The notes under the pieces were generated by a model. That model was not told the origin of the DNA and ran no database searches. It saw only the letters and a list, made by a program, of their open reading frames with translations. This document shows, one piece after another, positions 49,498 to 61,440 of a DNA stretch of 64,000 nt. Source of the DNA: Rhytidiadelphus loreus (Eukaryota; Streptophyta; Bryopsida; Hypnales; Hylocomiaceae). The position numbers were made by a program, and so were the translations under genes. The stretch's first letter is position 1. Every line of letters starts with the position of its first letter. The stretch covers positions 22,134,001 through 22,198,000 of the forward strand of contig OX344764.1 in NCBI GenBank assembly GCA_947034895.1, given 5' to 3'.

Positions 49498-49714
49498 CAT
49501 TATAAGAAAATTTTGTTGTCCGTTACATTTTTTAATTTTAAAAAAAAGATTGCAGGTGACCTCTATTGCAACAATCCCATGTTTTTATGTCAACATTCAT
49601 GTTATGTTGGACATATTATTAACATAAAAACATGGATTTGTTTCAATAGACATCACCTACAATCCGTTTTAAAAAATTAAAAAACATAACCTAAAACAAA
49701 ACTTTCTTATAGTG
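49498..49714. mobile_element. CACTA-type foldback MITE, 217 bp
   Basis: Ends CATTATAAGAAAATTTTGTT and, inverted, CACTATAAGAAAGTTTTGTT. The arms continue through TTTTTTAATTTT, GCAGGTGA and CCATGTTTTTATGT to meet near 49605. Flanking triplets are ATC and ATA, so the duplication is imperfect or decayed. Confidence 0.7.
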
Positions 49715-49904
49715 ATAAAAAAAGGAAGATATGAGTCAAAGAAAAAAACAATCAGAAGAATATGTTTTATATCAAGAATTCCAAAGCATGTGAGCATGAT
49801 TATAGAAAAGACCGTTTGTTTCATGTAGCGTTTTCGAATAGCATCATTTGTTGCCTTGCCAAGCGTTTGTAGCAAGACAGGCACTCTTTCAACACTTTCA
49901 ACAC

Positions 49905-50045
49905 GTATCTTTTTACTTCAAAAATTTGTAACTAATTATTATTAACAAATAAAAATATCAATAATTCAAAACATAAACTTTCAAAGTAGAAAAATCTATT
50001 CATGTTTTTTTAATTTTGTTTTATTTAAAATTCAAAAAGTATATA
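49905..50045. repeat. Partial copy of the hAT-like MITE interior
   Basis: Matches 18594-18740 through CTTCAAAAATTT, TAACTAATTA, CAATAATTCAAAACATAAAC and AAAATCTATYCAT. The inverted ends of that element are not present here. Confidence 0.6.
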
Positions 50046-50348
50046 GGAGGTCTAAAGTTTTGTTCACATGTGGTTTCTAATGGACACTCTAAATGACCCC
50101 CCGAGGATACACAACGCTGGGTGAGAGTAAAGACCAACGCCGTCGTGAAAAAAAACAAAGATGTGATAGATAACCTACAGATACCAAAGGCGTATCGGGA
50201 CGTCAGTTCAACTCACCACACATCATCAACATCACCATTGAGGGAGAGGACATTACATCCGGAGCAACAAAGTCCATTGTTGCGGCGACAATTAAGCTCC
50301 AATTCAAGTCAACTAGAGCTCTTGTGGATGGATCCAAGCCTCACTACA

Positions 50349-53300
50349 CACTACAAAAAAACAAGGCTTAGTGTGACTGCAAAAACGTAACTGCAGAGAT
50401 TTTGCGACTGCATCGTGACTTTACCTCTCTAATTGCACCATTGGGCTAATTCAAGCAACGTTGCAGTCATTCTGCAGTCGTGGTTTCCTCTGTCGGATGA
50501 ACATAGAATGCACGATACACTTCATCCACATCATTTCGTTCAGAGGGGCGACGATGACGTGACGTGGCTGCCTAAAACATGACTAGAGAAGGCGGAGTCA
50601 CGGATGAGTTGTGCGCATTCCATTTTTGCGACTTCAGGTGACTTTAAAGTGACTGCAAAATGACTTGAACAATTGCCAGGAGTCACAAGGTTGCCGTTTT
50701 CTTTTACTTCGGGATAAAGAAAAAGATGAACCTGTCTTTGCCATCCAGGGAGGATAGAGTAAGACTTGTTTTGGATATATTAGTGGCATATGACTGTAGT
50801 GCGACTGACATGTTCTTTTTGCATATTACTAGAAGGGATGCAATAGGGGCATTTTTTGAATATGATACGGTTGTGTACCATGCTGCAAATGGATGAAGGT
50901 CTGTCTTAGATGTGATGCGATCCCACCGTAAATGAATTAATTTAAGGAAAGAGAGAGTTGCGGAAATATCATTGTTCAAATAAACCACATTGATATTCAA
51001 TTGACAAATAAACCAATACTCATTGATTTAGGGTTTGATGAACACTTGTACACCATGTCTGATTTGCGGTTTAGCCGTTTACACACCTAATGTCAAGGTT
51101 TGCGTTCATGAATTTGAGCTAAGGGTTCGTATAAATGTGCCAATGTTTGAATGAATGCAAGTCACTTAAGATGTAGTGCTATCATATTTTTAATTAATTA
51201 ATTTTAAGGAGATTAAGGTATGCAAGCCTCATTGTTCAGATTCTAGACATTGAACATTAGTGGGAGAATGAAATAATTATCCTAGTCAACCTGGAATGTC
51301 GTGACTTGGATGCATTGCAATTGGACTCTCTTTGAGTAACACGTGCTGTGACTGTTGGGTTTAGTATTTAAGGCGTTTCCACACCTTTTGTTCGGGCTTA
51401 CATTTTGCATTAGAATGCAAGGTTTAGGAAAATGTGGCTGACATTGAGTTCAAAATTTTTGGCAATTGAATTGAGCATGAATGAAAAGAATTGAAGGCGA
51501 TCTGACTGCACTATGACTGTGGCTTGTCTATGACTGCAATACAACTGTGAAGTAACTACATAATGACTAGTACATGACTACACATTGGAGGGTGATTCGG
51601 ATTGAACTACCACCATTTTGATATCCTCTACTTTGGCGACTTGCTTGAACTCTACATGCACTTCTAGATATGTCTTGCTCGCTTCTATAGATACAATGAC
51701 TAGGGGCAACAAACTATATGGTTACCATGACAAGGCATCGCAACCCTTGCAAGAAGTGTGTATTTAATACGTCTCCTATGCAAATAAATTCTCTTCCACA
51801 AATAATTCAATGGCTCCGACTAGATTGGAAGTGGAGCTTCTACTAGACAGTCTTCAGGGAGCACTGAGCCCTACAGCCTCCCTCGTAGTGGTGATGAAGG
51901 CATCTGTGCGGTCAACTACTTTCCGCTTGGAATGGGCTTCTTTACGTAAGACCACTTTCCATCTAAGTCTATTAGCTGCATCATCCCTTGTATAACTAAA
52001 GTAGGGTTACTCTGTGTATCTTGTGGCTTTATCCTACTACTTTTTTGTACTAACAAGTTTTTTTTACAAACAATTCAATTACACCCACTAAATTTATCAA
52101 CTCCACCAAAATTGGCAATGTTTGAAGAACAATCAACCCTATAGGCTCTAGAGTGGATGGATTTGCACATTTGTTGAACTTTAATTCCCTGTGCATACAT
52201 ACAATTCCATTGTTAAGCCTACCCCTAAGAACCACATTGCAAAAAAACTAGAACAACATTACTAACAGTGACAGTGACCTTCTATGATTCTAATTCACTA
52301 GGGGCCAACTATGACTTCCATATGACTGCACCAATTCAAGTGGAAGTCATGTTATAGTACTGCAATCAAATAACAACATGGAAATGACTACATTACATCT
52401 TCTACACTACTAGAGTAAAAAAAATGTTAAGAGAAATCCTCTCCAATCTTCTTCTCAAATTTGTCCAGAACTTTTGATTTGAGATTCAAAATCCAAAACA
52501 GATTTTTGGAGATGAAAGTAAGATTCATTTTTCAACTTTTAGTTCAAAGTTTTTTGAAAACAATTAATCTACTATTCCTAAATGATATTTAAAATATTAC
52601 TAATAACACAATTTTTGTGTTTTACATGTCCTACATGGTTTGTCTTGCTTCCTATCACTCCATTTGTATAAAAGGTTTGTCATTTCAACTCTTCATATTC
52701 ACACACTAAGTGGCTTTGAAAGTCATGTGACATATTTGCCAAATATTCTATATATATGGTATATTTTATATTGAGTATGGTGTATTGTATATGGTGTATG
52801 ATGTATTGTATGTGGTGTATGATGTATTGTTGCAATATTTAAAATGTATTCATATGTGATTGTAGAATGACTACTTATGCAATTGTCAATACATTATTTT
52901 GTACACATTGCCCCAACTCCCAAACCCTAAATCCATATCACTTTAAAATGATTACATAATGACTTCTGATTTGCTTTTCCACGTCAGATTTGTAAGGGGT
53001 CTATCGTAACTTTGAAATGACTGGTAAATGACTGTCTACGTGGAAGTCCACGTTAGATTTAAAAGGGGTCAAATGCAACTTCAGCATGACTGCGACGCGA
53101 CTACGTTCAAAAAATCCACGTCAGATTTTCGAGGGGTCAAGTGTTTGTCCACCTAGGTCAAAAAAGCACGCACTTTCCACATGGCATCTTCCCTCCATAT
53201 TTTTGAAGGCTGGCTTCTTTATCTACCTCAACTGAGCCTCTTCTCATCCAAAGCTCCATCCGTCTCCACTTCGTTGGGTGATAATAAATTTGTAGTCATT

Positions 53301-53423
53301 CTTGTAAATGACTTGTCCGAAATGACTCAAAAGCCACGGAGTCACATTTTTGTTTTGCGACTGCAACATGATTGTTTTTCAGTCATTTGGTGCAGTCACG
53401 CTAAGCCCTGTTTTTTTGTAGTG
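50349..53423. mobile_element. Non-autonomous CACTA transposon, 3075 bp (CACTA-C)
   Basis: Near-perfect inverted ends: CACTACAAAAAAACAAGGC on the left and CACTACAAAAAAACAGGGC inverted on the right, continuing TTAG.GTGACTGCA. The 3-bp target duplication is ACA (50346-50348 and 53424-53426). GACTGCA/ATGACT motifs cluster in both subterminal regions. No transposase is seen, so mobilisation would need a source elsewhere. The well-preserved ends indicate recent insertion. It contains one R2 arm at 52430-52590. Confidence 0.88.
52430..52590. repeat. R2 foldback, single arm
   Basis: Right-arm sequence only, with AGAACTTTTGATTTGAG, ACAGATTTTTGGAGATGAAA and TTCAAAGTTTTTTGAAAA. It lies inside CACTA-C and preserves the uninterrupted junction used to date the MITE at 21786. 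Confidence 0.6.
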
Positions 53424-53828
53424 ACATTAAGTGGTGGTACACAGTTTCTTCAAGCGATGATAGCGACCGAGACACATCCATGACTATGCCAATTGCTACA
53501 AAAATCCATCGGGAGGGGAAACAACCGATTGTTGCTTGCAAATTCATTGAAGAGGAGGGGACAGGGACTACAGGGAAGGGGTCACGGAGGAAGAAGAAAA
53601 TTGCCACTTCTCCCTCTGGTTACTCAACCAATTACTGACAACTCTGAAAGGAGCTTGTGAGGCCGTAGAGGGACCTGAGGCAGAAGAGGCCGAGGATAAG
53701 GAAGAAAGAAAGCGAAAAGAAAGGGTGATGAGAGTTCTCACACTACTGTGAGAAGTGGAGATTTTATTACACCAATTGTGTGGGTTGCGCCACCCATTGG
53801 ATTGCACAATTGACAGTCACTACCAATT

Positions 53829-54620
53829 TTGAGGCTGACTACACAGAAAGCAAGAGTAGTGAGGAATTTGTTGGATGTTGTAGATGTTGTGGCATCTGAT
53901 CACGAGGCCCATCAACTTACTAGTTTGGAGAGAAGGTTGCCGCTTAGTGACACTGAGTCTTCACAATCACCAGTTGGTACCCAGCTAACGCCATTGTCGA
54001 CGATAGCACGTGATTACAAAGAGGCCCTACAAAGAATACCTTGCAACACCATTAGGAAAGGGATGGGGTCGATTAAAGACAATAATTTAGCAAGTTGGTA
54101 TATTTCATGTGACACAGAAGACTATGAGCATGACCATTGTAGTAATTTAAGCCTTAATGGATTGGATCCAAAAAGATTCGTTATCATCATAACAGCTATT
54201 CTGGGTCTCAGCCCTACCTCCAATGGCGGGCACATGCGGGATGAGGTAATTCGTGAATTCACTTACACCATCATTGGAGAAGACATATTTGTTCTATATT
54301 TTGACAGAGTTTTAGGCCAACAAGCAGTGGCACAAAAGCATTGTAGACTTGAAGGGGCGGATGGGGCTAGAACTTTGAAAGTAGGCAAAGTTAAACAGTG
54401 CCAAATGTGGCAACGTTCTCCCACTTATTTAAGAGGTACCAATGTACAATTACTGTCTCAATTTGAGACTAGTGACAATGTTGACAAAGGCCTCACCCAA
54501 TTCTTGATGGCTGGTGACTTGGAGTTGCTTCCTTTGTCAGTGGACACTTTGGTAGTGGGGCCCTCTGACAGCCCAAAAGTTGTTGTAACTTTGCTGGATT
54601 ATTTGTTGCTGCAGCTATAA
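53829..54620 (+). pseudogene. 263-codon open frame upstream of the piggyBac-like remnant
   Basis: The longest single open stretch in this part of the window, ending in TAA at 54620. It opens without an ATG (first in-frame ATG about 54064). It contains DYKEALQRIPCNTIRKG, HMRDEVIREFTYTI and a basic/hydrophobic mix, but no motif I can name. An acidic piggyBac-like segment follows directly, so it may be the transposon's own N-terminal region or a second transposon protein. Function unknown. Confidence 0.4.
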
Positions 54621-54626
54621 TGTTCT

Positions 54627-56184
54627 AACGACAACTCAGAGGAGGATGTAGATGCCAAAGACCCAGATTGGGCAGCTCAATACTCTGATTTTCTTGGCGA
54701 CTTAGATGCGGCCAACTCAGACTAGAAATAGCAAGAACCTGATCTCTTTGATGAGGTGGATACTTTATCTGATGTTCTCTTGGTTGAATGCTCGTTTGAA
54801 ACATGTTATGGAGAGGGCCTTAGGATTGTATTGAGACAACGCTAGTGGGGGACAGAGAGAAATTTAATGGTCCTAAGCGAGGTCCCACTCGTCGTTAAAG
54901 CCTTCGTCGTGTGCCTATTCACTAGTTCTTTGGGACGTTTTGGCTCGAGTCCGATTTGTCTACTATATGCCACGAAACAAATGCATATGCTCTTAAGAGA
55001 GTGTTGAACACACTAGTAGAAAGCCTTGTTTAATTGGATGTTCTTGCGTCAAAGTTGACGGATTTTCTTAAGCATCCAATGTAACGTCTTCATGTGTTTT
55101 ATGTCAACAATGACATCCAATGTAACATCTTTATGCTACATTGGATGTCATTGTTGACATAAACACATGAAGATGTTACATTGGATGCTTAAGAAAATCC
55201 GTCAACTTTGACGCAAGAACATCCAATTAAACAAGGCTTTCTTCTAGTGACATCTGGGTTTATTGAATGGATCGGATGAGGAAAATGACAGACTTTGACG
55301 GTAGTAGAGTTGAGAGCATGGTTGGGTATTTGTATTATAATGGGTCTGAAACAGCTACCAACAATTAGGTCTTATTGGTCTAGGAAGAAGTTTTATGGTT
55401 GTCCAATAGTGAAGAATGTAATGAAACGAACCCACTTTGAGCAGATCTTGTCCTACATCCACTTGGTCAGCAATCAATTGTTGATGCAAGATAAACATGC
55501 TACGGGGTATGATAAGATCAAAAAATGTAGATGGTTGGTAGAGAACTTTGTGTCTCGGTGAAAAGTTATCTACAACTATGAAAAGCATTTAGCTTGTGAT
55601 GAAATAATGGTTGCTTATAAAGAAAGGAGGTGTGATATCAAACAATACATGAAAGATTAGCAAGTGAAATACAGGATAAAAATTTGGTGTCACGCTAGTA
55701 GTAAGTCCCGCTACGTATATAATCTAATTGTGTATGAGGGACAAAAAAACCAACTGTCGGAGAAGGACCTTGGAAAAAACGTTGTTTTGAAGTTAGTATC
55801 TTACCTAGTAGGGTTCGGTCATGTAGTAGTCACTGATCGTTTTTTCAGTTCACCTAGTTGATACTCTCTTGACCACTAGCACCTGGTTTACAGGAACAGT
55901 GAAGGCAAATAGATTAGGAATGCCAAGGTACTTGGCCCAATATACTAAGGCTAATCTCCCAAGAAGCACAATAGTTGCTATCATGCATAGGTCACGACGC
56001 ATGGCAGCTTGCGTTTCGTTTGATGGATGCCCAGGGTATTTTTTGAATACATCATCTGATCCCATAGTTGCAAGGTGTACATTCCTTTGTTGGGTTGAGG
56101 GGCGTAGGTCCGAGTTTCCAACTTCTCCCATCCAGAAAGAGTACCAAGAGATGATGAGAGGACTTGATGGCATTGTAATGTAGA
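54627..56184 (+). pseudogene. piggyBac-like transposase, acidic N-terminus and catalytic core (dead)
   Basis: The segment 54630-54726 encodes an acidic stretch (DNSEEDVDAKDPDW). From about 55295 the DDE_Tnp_1_7-type core is clear: AWLGICIIMGLKQLPTIRSY, then ACDEIMVAYKER with the first catalytic Asp (about 55600), VVTDRFFSS with the second (about 55840), and in a shifted frame EYQEMMRGLDG with the third (about 56165). In-frame stops lie at 55561 and 55658, there is a frame change near 55860, and a MITE splits the N-terminal part at 55011-55249. All three Asp codons survive, but the gene is inactive. Confidence 0.75.
55011..55249. mobile_element. CACTA-type foldback MITE, 239 bp, nearly perfect hairpin
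   Basis: The left end CACTAGTAGAAAGCCTTG and inverted right end CACTAGAAGAAAGCCTTG run into near-identical arms (GTCAAAGTTGACGGATTTTC, AAGCATCCAATGTAAC) that pair over almost the whole element. Target duplication ACA (55008-55010 and 55250-55252). The shared CACTAG end and 3-bp TSD place it with CACTA MITEs. Arm identity shows it is young. It landed in the dead piggyBac gene. Confidence 0.88.
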
Positions 56185-59100
56185 TTTTGCCTATTCGTCA
56201 AAATCCAAAAACAAGGGATCTAAGGGTCAATTCTCTTAGGAAAGGTCAATAAGTCTAGTGTTTTGTGACTAAGATCACTTGTTTTGTATTGTAGATACTT
56301 ATCTATATCGTTTTATGTTTCGTTTTCCAAAAGAAATCTAGAAAATGCACCTAATGTCAAATTTTCACAATCCAAATACCAATGCTATATTATAGACACA
56401 AATGTATGGCATCACAGTCATGTCTAATGTATGGCTTCACAGTCATGTCTAATGTGTGGCTCATATCAATTCTCAAGTCAATTTGTCATGGGTAGGTCAA
56501 TTTGTCTTTATGCATACTCTAGCCACTTAATAATAATTATATATAAGCATTTTCATAATTACACCATTTTTATTATATTAAAAGAATTTCTTTTTTAATT
56601 CCCGTAATTTAATATATTAATTTTACAATGTATTTTATATCAAAAAGAATTAATATTTTATCTCAAATTAATCATAGATTAGTCATTGGAAAAGAATTGA
56701 TTCTTTCTTAGAATTTAGTCTTTACGTTTTTTCCTTTTGCTTCAGCCTTTCCAAAGGCAATTTTTATCTTCCTCTAAATTACTTGTTTGTTCAATTAGAC
56801 ACACAACTAGCATGCAATCCAAACACAGGCTAATGGACCTAAGATTGGAACAAAGTCCAGTCGTAGTGACTCAGTCGACTTGCGACCAATCTCTGAATAC
56901 ATTGTCTACATGACCTTATCTTATTGGCTTGGCAATTAGACTGGTCTCAAACTAACCAAGAAAAATCTTACTACTCTAGATTTTTTTATGACAAATTTTG
57001 ATGCTTTTTATAGATTCCAATTATGTGATTTGTATACAAATTTAGTAACAAATTTTAACTCATAGTTAAATTTGTCCATTATCTATTCAAAGTTTCAAAC
57101 TACTTCTATTGCAATTAGACCATTTCTATTTGAATGAGGAGTGGGATGTAACTAAAACTTCTATCAATTAGATTGAATCGGTCTTGAATTGCACAGACAT
57201 TAGATGTGATTGGGGGGGGCTGGAGGGCCGTTTCAGGTTGTTCCCAGCTCCATTCCCCCGGGCCCCATCGAACGTGGCTGACAGGTGTTTTCTTTTTTCA
57301 AAAAAAAAAAAAAAAAAAAAAATTTAAAGTTCTTAAAATGGAAAACAAAGTTAAATTTTTATTTTTATTTTTATTTTTAAAAATCGACCTGGCAGTCGCT
57401 TGGCCAGGTCAGTAGGCCCTGCGAACGGCAACTTTCGTCCAGTTTCGTCAGTTTCGTCCAATTTTCTTCTTGGGAACTCGCGGCCCTTCCCGGTAGGGAA
57501 ATCTCATCTAATGCTTTCGCGATTTGAATAAATAAATTAAAGGTCAAATGTAACAATTACCACAATTAACAATGCATAACAATTAGACTTTGGTTAATTC
57601 TATCAATTGGAACATTGACATACACATTCAACATATCCATTTAATGCATTAGCACCGCATTTATTTACTCTCATACACACATGAATCACCATTCCATTAT
57701 TGTCGCAGTCAACTAGACTTAATGCATTTTAACACAAACATATGATTCTACACAATTTGACATTCACACATTTGTTGGAAATCATACACTAGTCAATTAG
57801 CAATGGATACAAGCAGCTCATAAAATTTTAGTAACACCGTCAATTGGACTTAGCTCATACCCAATCTATTTCGTAAATTGACCAATTAATTCCTCAAGTA
57901 CACTCCACTTTCCCGTCTAGTTGACAATCAATGTTATGATCACTTAGACTTGGTCTGTCAATTAGCCAATCACATTACCCATGTATCCTCAAATTTGAAT
58001 AGCTAATGCAATTAAAACTTATCCTATTACAAACATGCACATGTTGAGCCATAACCAAATAGCAGAAAAATCTAACAATCATGATCAATTAGCCAGTTTA
58101 CTCACCTGAGCCAAAAGGATCACTTAGCTGCTTAGCCAAATTTGAATCGACCAACGGTAGGTTTACCGCAATCCAATTGCGGTCACGCACAGCCAAGTTG
58201 ACCAATGCATCCACTCGACAACAATGACTCCATCAAAACAATTCCAAATTGCTAGCTATCAAGTTGCCTTTATTACCACGCAAACAATGCAAGTAGAATT
58301 ACTTCTAGTTGGTGATAACTCGTCTCAACAACACTCACTTTCTATTACAAGATTATCACGGAAATTTTGACAACACCTAGTGCAAATCCGAAGCACTCAA
58401 AATCTTCACTTGATCATTTTTCTCATTCCAAGATTATATAACTTTGACTGTCAACTTTCCAAGAAACTAGACAACTTTACAACTTCCACACAATCAACTC
58501 GACGAGATTTCACACATACAATACTGAGCAATCAAATTGATCACACCTCACAAACACACATTGTCAAATGATAATTCTAGTATTGTGGACAATTACAAAC
58601 TTAGTCACTCATGCAATTAGATAGTAGCTTCAATCCCCCCCCCCCCTGGTGTAATAAACCATCAACAATTAGACTCGCAAGTGCAATCAACACACACGAC
58701 AAATGGACACTAAATTGTTGCTTCAATTCTTCTCAATCGACTTGACTAGCTGACTCCACCAGCCGTTCACACAATCCATAGTTATAGGCCGAATCCCTCA
58801 GCCAAATTGACAACTCACACAAACAAGAGCAATTAGACAATTTGCAAATTTAAAGCTTGAGAAATTTACACGCAAATCGCAAGAGTGCAATGAGTCATAC
58901 AACTTATATGAACTAAAAAATTAAGCAAGTCGACCTTTGGACTTATAGTCCCAAAAATTCGAAGACAACTTTTCACAAATGTTGCATCTCCTCAACTTGA
59001 CCTTTTCCGCATTTTATCAATTTGCCCCTTCTATATCTTAAGCTAGTAGACCTAATATTCGACTCTGGTCAATTATCTACAAGACTAATTGACTCACTAA

Positions 59101-59203
59101 TGGAAAAACAACAAATTGACAACCCTTTTTACACTGAAAAATCAAATTGACAAAAAGTTCAAAAATTAACTATCACTATAGTTGTTGACTAATGTCATGT
59201 AGA
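56185..59203. mobile_element. ~3.0-kb insertion of unknown class in the piggyBac remnant
   Basis: It separates the third catalytic Asp segment from the C-terminal KWWHRL segment of the transposase. ATGTAGA occurs at 56178-56184 and again at 59197-59203; with one mismatch the repeat extends to TGT.ATGTAGA. This fits a target duplication longer than that of CACTA elements. No long inverted ends are visible. CAATTAGAC occurs at 56792, 56933, 57112, 57580, 58667 and 58830, with many near matches. No coding region is recognised. A hAT or Mutator-like non-TIR element are candidates. Confidence 0.5.
57198..57513. mobile_element. CATTAG-end MITE, 316 bp
   Basis: Ends CATTAGATGTGATT and, inverted, CATTAGATGAGATTTCCC. 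The shoulders GGGCCGTTTCAGG.TGTTCCC and a poly-A/T core resemble 21786-22093. Flanks AGA and CTT show no direct duplication. It is nested in the ~3-kb insertion. Confidence 0.75.
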
Positions 59204-59465
59204 GTATACCGCCCAAATTATGACGCACAAGTGGTGGCATCGCCTTCTTTTTTTTGTCCTAAATAGTTCGTTGGGGAATGCCTACATCTTATACAAAACC
59301 CACTGGATGGGGCGGCATGACAGAGTAGGACAGAAATTGAGACCGAAGTCAAGAGCGGACTTCTATTATGACATTGCAGCATGGCTAGCTTTTCATTTTA
59401 GTTGGGTCGCACAAGTGGGTGAATGCAAGAAACACCGGTACTATTTGGCGTCACAATTGGAATGA
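59204..59465 (+). pseudogene. piggyBac-like transposase, C-terminal segment
   Basis: Encodes EYTAQIMTHKWWHRLLFFVL followed by NAYILYKTHW, the conserved hydrophobic segment that follows the third catalytic Asp in piggyBac-family transposases, and then FYYDIAAWLA. It ends at a TGA at 59463. It is the continuation of the core at 55295-56184, displaced by the ~3-kb insertion. Confidence 0.75.
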
Positions 59466-60219
59466 CGGAGATGCAATTTGCCATATCTTTTGGGAAATGA
59501 AGTCCATGTACTTGAAATTTTTATTGGAGATGGCTAACTTGGAAGTCCTCAGATTCTTTACTTTTGAGAAATTTTGAAAAAAAATCCTTTAATTAAATTG
59601 TAATTTACCTAATTTGTCACACTTTGCGTTTTAGGGGTTTTTAGTACTGTGGAGCATCCAAAAATGATGATGTATGTCTAGGATTGTTGTGGGCTATTGC
59701 CACAATAGAAGGGCATGTGCCCACCAAAGGGAATTCAAAAAAACACAATTCTTTGTCTTCAACATGCATGCAAATAGGGGTCCCTTGCCCATAGCGCTCC
59801 TAACATTTATGATGGTTTCAATTTTTAGTTTTTGGTGAAATGTAATCACTATCAAGTCTCTACAAATGGCCAATTTTTAGTTTTTTTTCTTCATGATTTT
59901 CTAATTATTATTAATTTATACTTAATTTTATGTACTTTCTGTGACAAACTGTCATTTTTTTTAAGTAGTACAATTTCAGTATTATAAAGTACTCAAAAGT
60001 ACTACTGGCCGTTGATTTTTCGGATCAACAGCTGAGATTGCTCCGTTTTGCAGTACTAGCAGTACTTGTAGTACTGGGCAGAAAAAACACAGTTTTGGCA
60101 GAACGCTCCCTAAATCGTTCGGTGTTTCTTGCATCCACCCAAGTAGCAGGTTCAATCATTACAAAAAATCTGAGGCATGCAAAGGGCTGCAAAAGTGCGA
60201 ATTCCCCCCCCCCTTAGTG
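59466..60219. other. Noncoding stretch inside the piggyBac remnant
   Basis: AT-rich with a CAGTACTAGCAGTACTTGTAG palindromic patch near 60050-60080 and a C homopolymer near 60204-60213. Either decayed transposon sequence or another insertion; borders are not defined. Confidence 0.35.
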
Positions 60220-60403
60220 CAATTAGGGAATTCTTTTTTTCGTTTTCCGGATCTAACGTGGCACTATTGTCAAACTAAAAATTAATTAATTTAAAAAAAA
60301 TTTAATATTAAAAAAAAATTAAATTTTTTTTTGTACCTACACTCTGGGACTACCAAAAATAAAAAACTGGAAGCGTCTTTCAGGCCTCAAAATTTTCCTA
60401 ATG
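60220..60403. mobile_element. CATTAG-end MITE, short variant, 184 bp
   Basis: The left end CAATTAGGGAATTC and inverted right end CATTAGGAAAATTTTG flank a shoulder with AACGTGGC and an A/T core. Ends are less well matched than in the other copies. Confidence 0.5.
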
Positions 60404-60429
60404 TATTACAGACCGTGGCAATCACGAGT

Positions 60430-60580
60430 CTCAGTCGGCATGTGCCGCATGTATGTAGAGGAAGAAGTGTCAAGTGTGTGGCCAGAAGCAAAATTGATTT
60501 TGCCCTGGTTGTGCAGGAGCATTCTTGTGTCAGAGAACATGTCATCGCCTAGTTCACACAAATCCAAAGTTTGTTGCCAA
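60430..60580 (+). pseudogene. piggyBac-like transposase, cysteine-rich C-terminus
   Basis: In one frame the codons read C-x2-C, stop, RKKCQVCGQKQN, stop, FCPGCAGAFLCQRTCHRLVH. This is the paired-Cys/His zinc-binding tail that ends many piggyBac transposases. Two stops interrupt it. It marks the 3' limit of the recognisable transposase. Confidence 0.65.
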
Positions 60581-60603
60581 GATTTGGTTGTGATTACAAT
60601 TAC

Positions 60604-61440
60604 TGAGGAAGCACTTGTGATGTTGGAGTGCCTTTTGTAGATACAGCCCAAGATATCGTGTTCTCGACATCCGTCACCAGTTCGACTCAGGAACGAAATG
60701 TCACATTTGTAGACATCTACCCCAGCCTCGCATCTAGAGGGTCATTATAATGCAACACTTGTTTCACATCTTGCGTGGATGGCTATGGATTGACAAGTTC
60801 AGTAATTTTTTATGCTAATAGTATCATGGCCCGCTAGTGCGACATTTTATGTCGATGTAGTGTTCATTAGTCTAACTAGCTTTATTCTCTGGTGAAATAC
60901 ATTTTTGTAATACTGAACTATATAATATGAAGTGCCAAGTACTTTGGAGCGGCATTTTAGAAAGCTTGATTCGTCATATGTAGCCACTTCCATTTACACC
61001 GGACTAAACAACAGGAGTGGACGTAACCACTTTTGTTTCATGGGAGCTAGAACATATCAGTGCCACACAGTCGTTGTCTATGGCCTTCGGGCGGCGTCCT
61101 TGAAACCGCGCAAAGCTAGTTCTCCCGCATACTATGTACTGCACGACCATGCCTACATGGCAATTCAAAGGTGGGACAACCTGTTGGAATACCGGATTCT
61201 AGGCTAACTCCTCCAAATGCATTGGTTTTGTGCTCTAAGGCAAAGATCGCCTTGGTGAATTTTTTCCAAATTTTTTTGGTGATTGCAGACTACCTAAGGC
61301 TTCAAGTGCTTTGGTTAGATCTTGTTGAATCAACTCCCTTGATTTGTGGCGAATTTTTTTCCTTAACAGCCTTCAAGTTCAGCAATTTGGCATGGTTGCC
61401 GAACCTTCATTGAATACGGTAGGATTTTTCTCCTTTTGCA
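60604..61440. other. Unassigned DNA with a 91-codon open frame
   Basis: The frame at 60932-61207 (LERHFRKLDSSYVATSIYTG...) and an in-phase-looking stretch near 60640-60730 with C-x2-C show no family I recognise. It may belong to the 3' part of the piggyBac element or to the neighbouring LINE. Confidence 0.3.

Larger units (their letters stand above)
50174..53638 (+). pseudogene. Unidentified reading frame split by CACTA-C
   Basis: The left part is open from 50174 to 50348. The right part runs from 53427 to the TGA at 53636-53638. Removing the CACTA element and one ACA duplication joins them in a single frame of about 130 codons, reading ...VDGSKPHY|IKWWYTVSSSDDSDRD.... It contains INITIEGEDITSG and a basic RRKKK stretch near the end. 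An upstream frame (50121-50200, ...KKNKDVIDNLQIPKAYRD) may be the same gene after a one-base shift. I do not recognise the family. Position suggests an upstream part of the piggyBac-like element or an older host gene. Confidence 0.4.

Noticed and set aside
50174..50345. Possible Sec63-type domain suggested by IEGEDITSG
   Set aside because: Only a short phrase resembles that family; the rest of the joined frame does not, so the frame is left unnamed.
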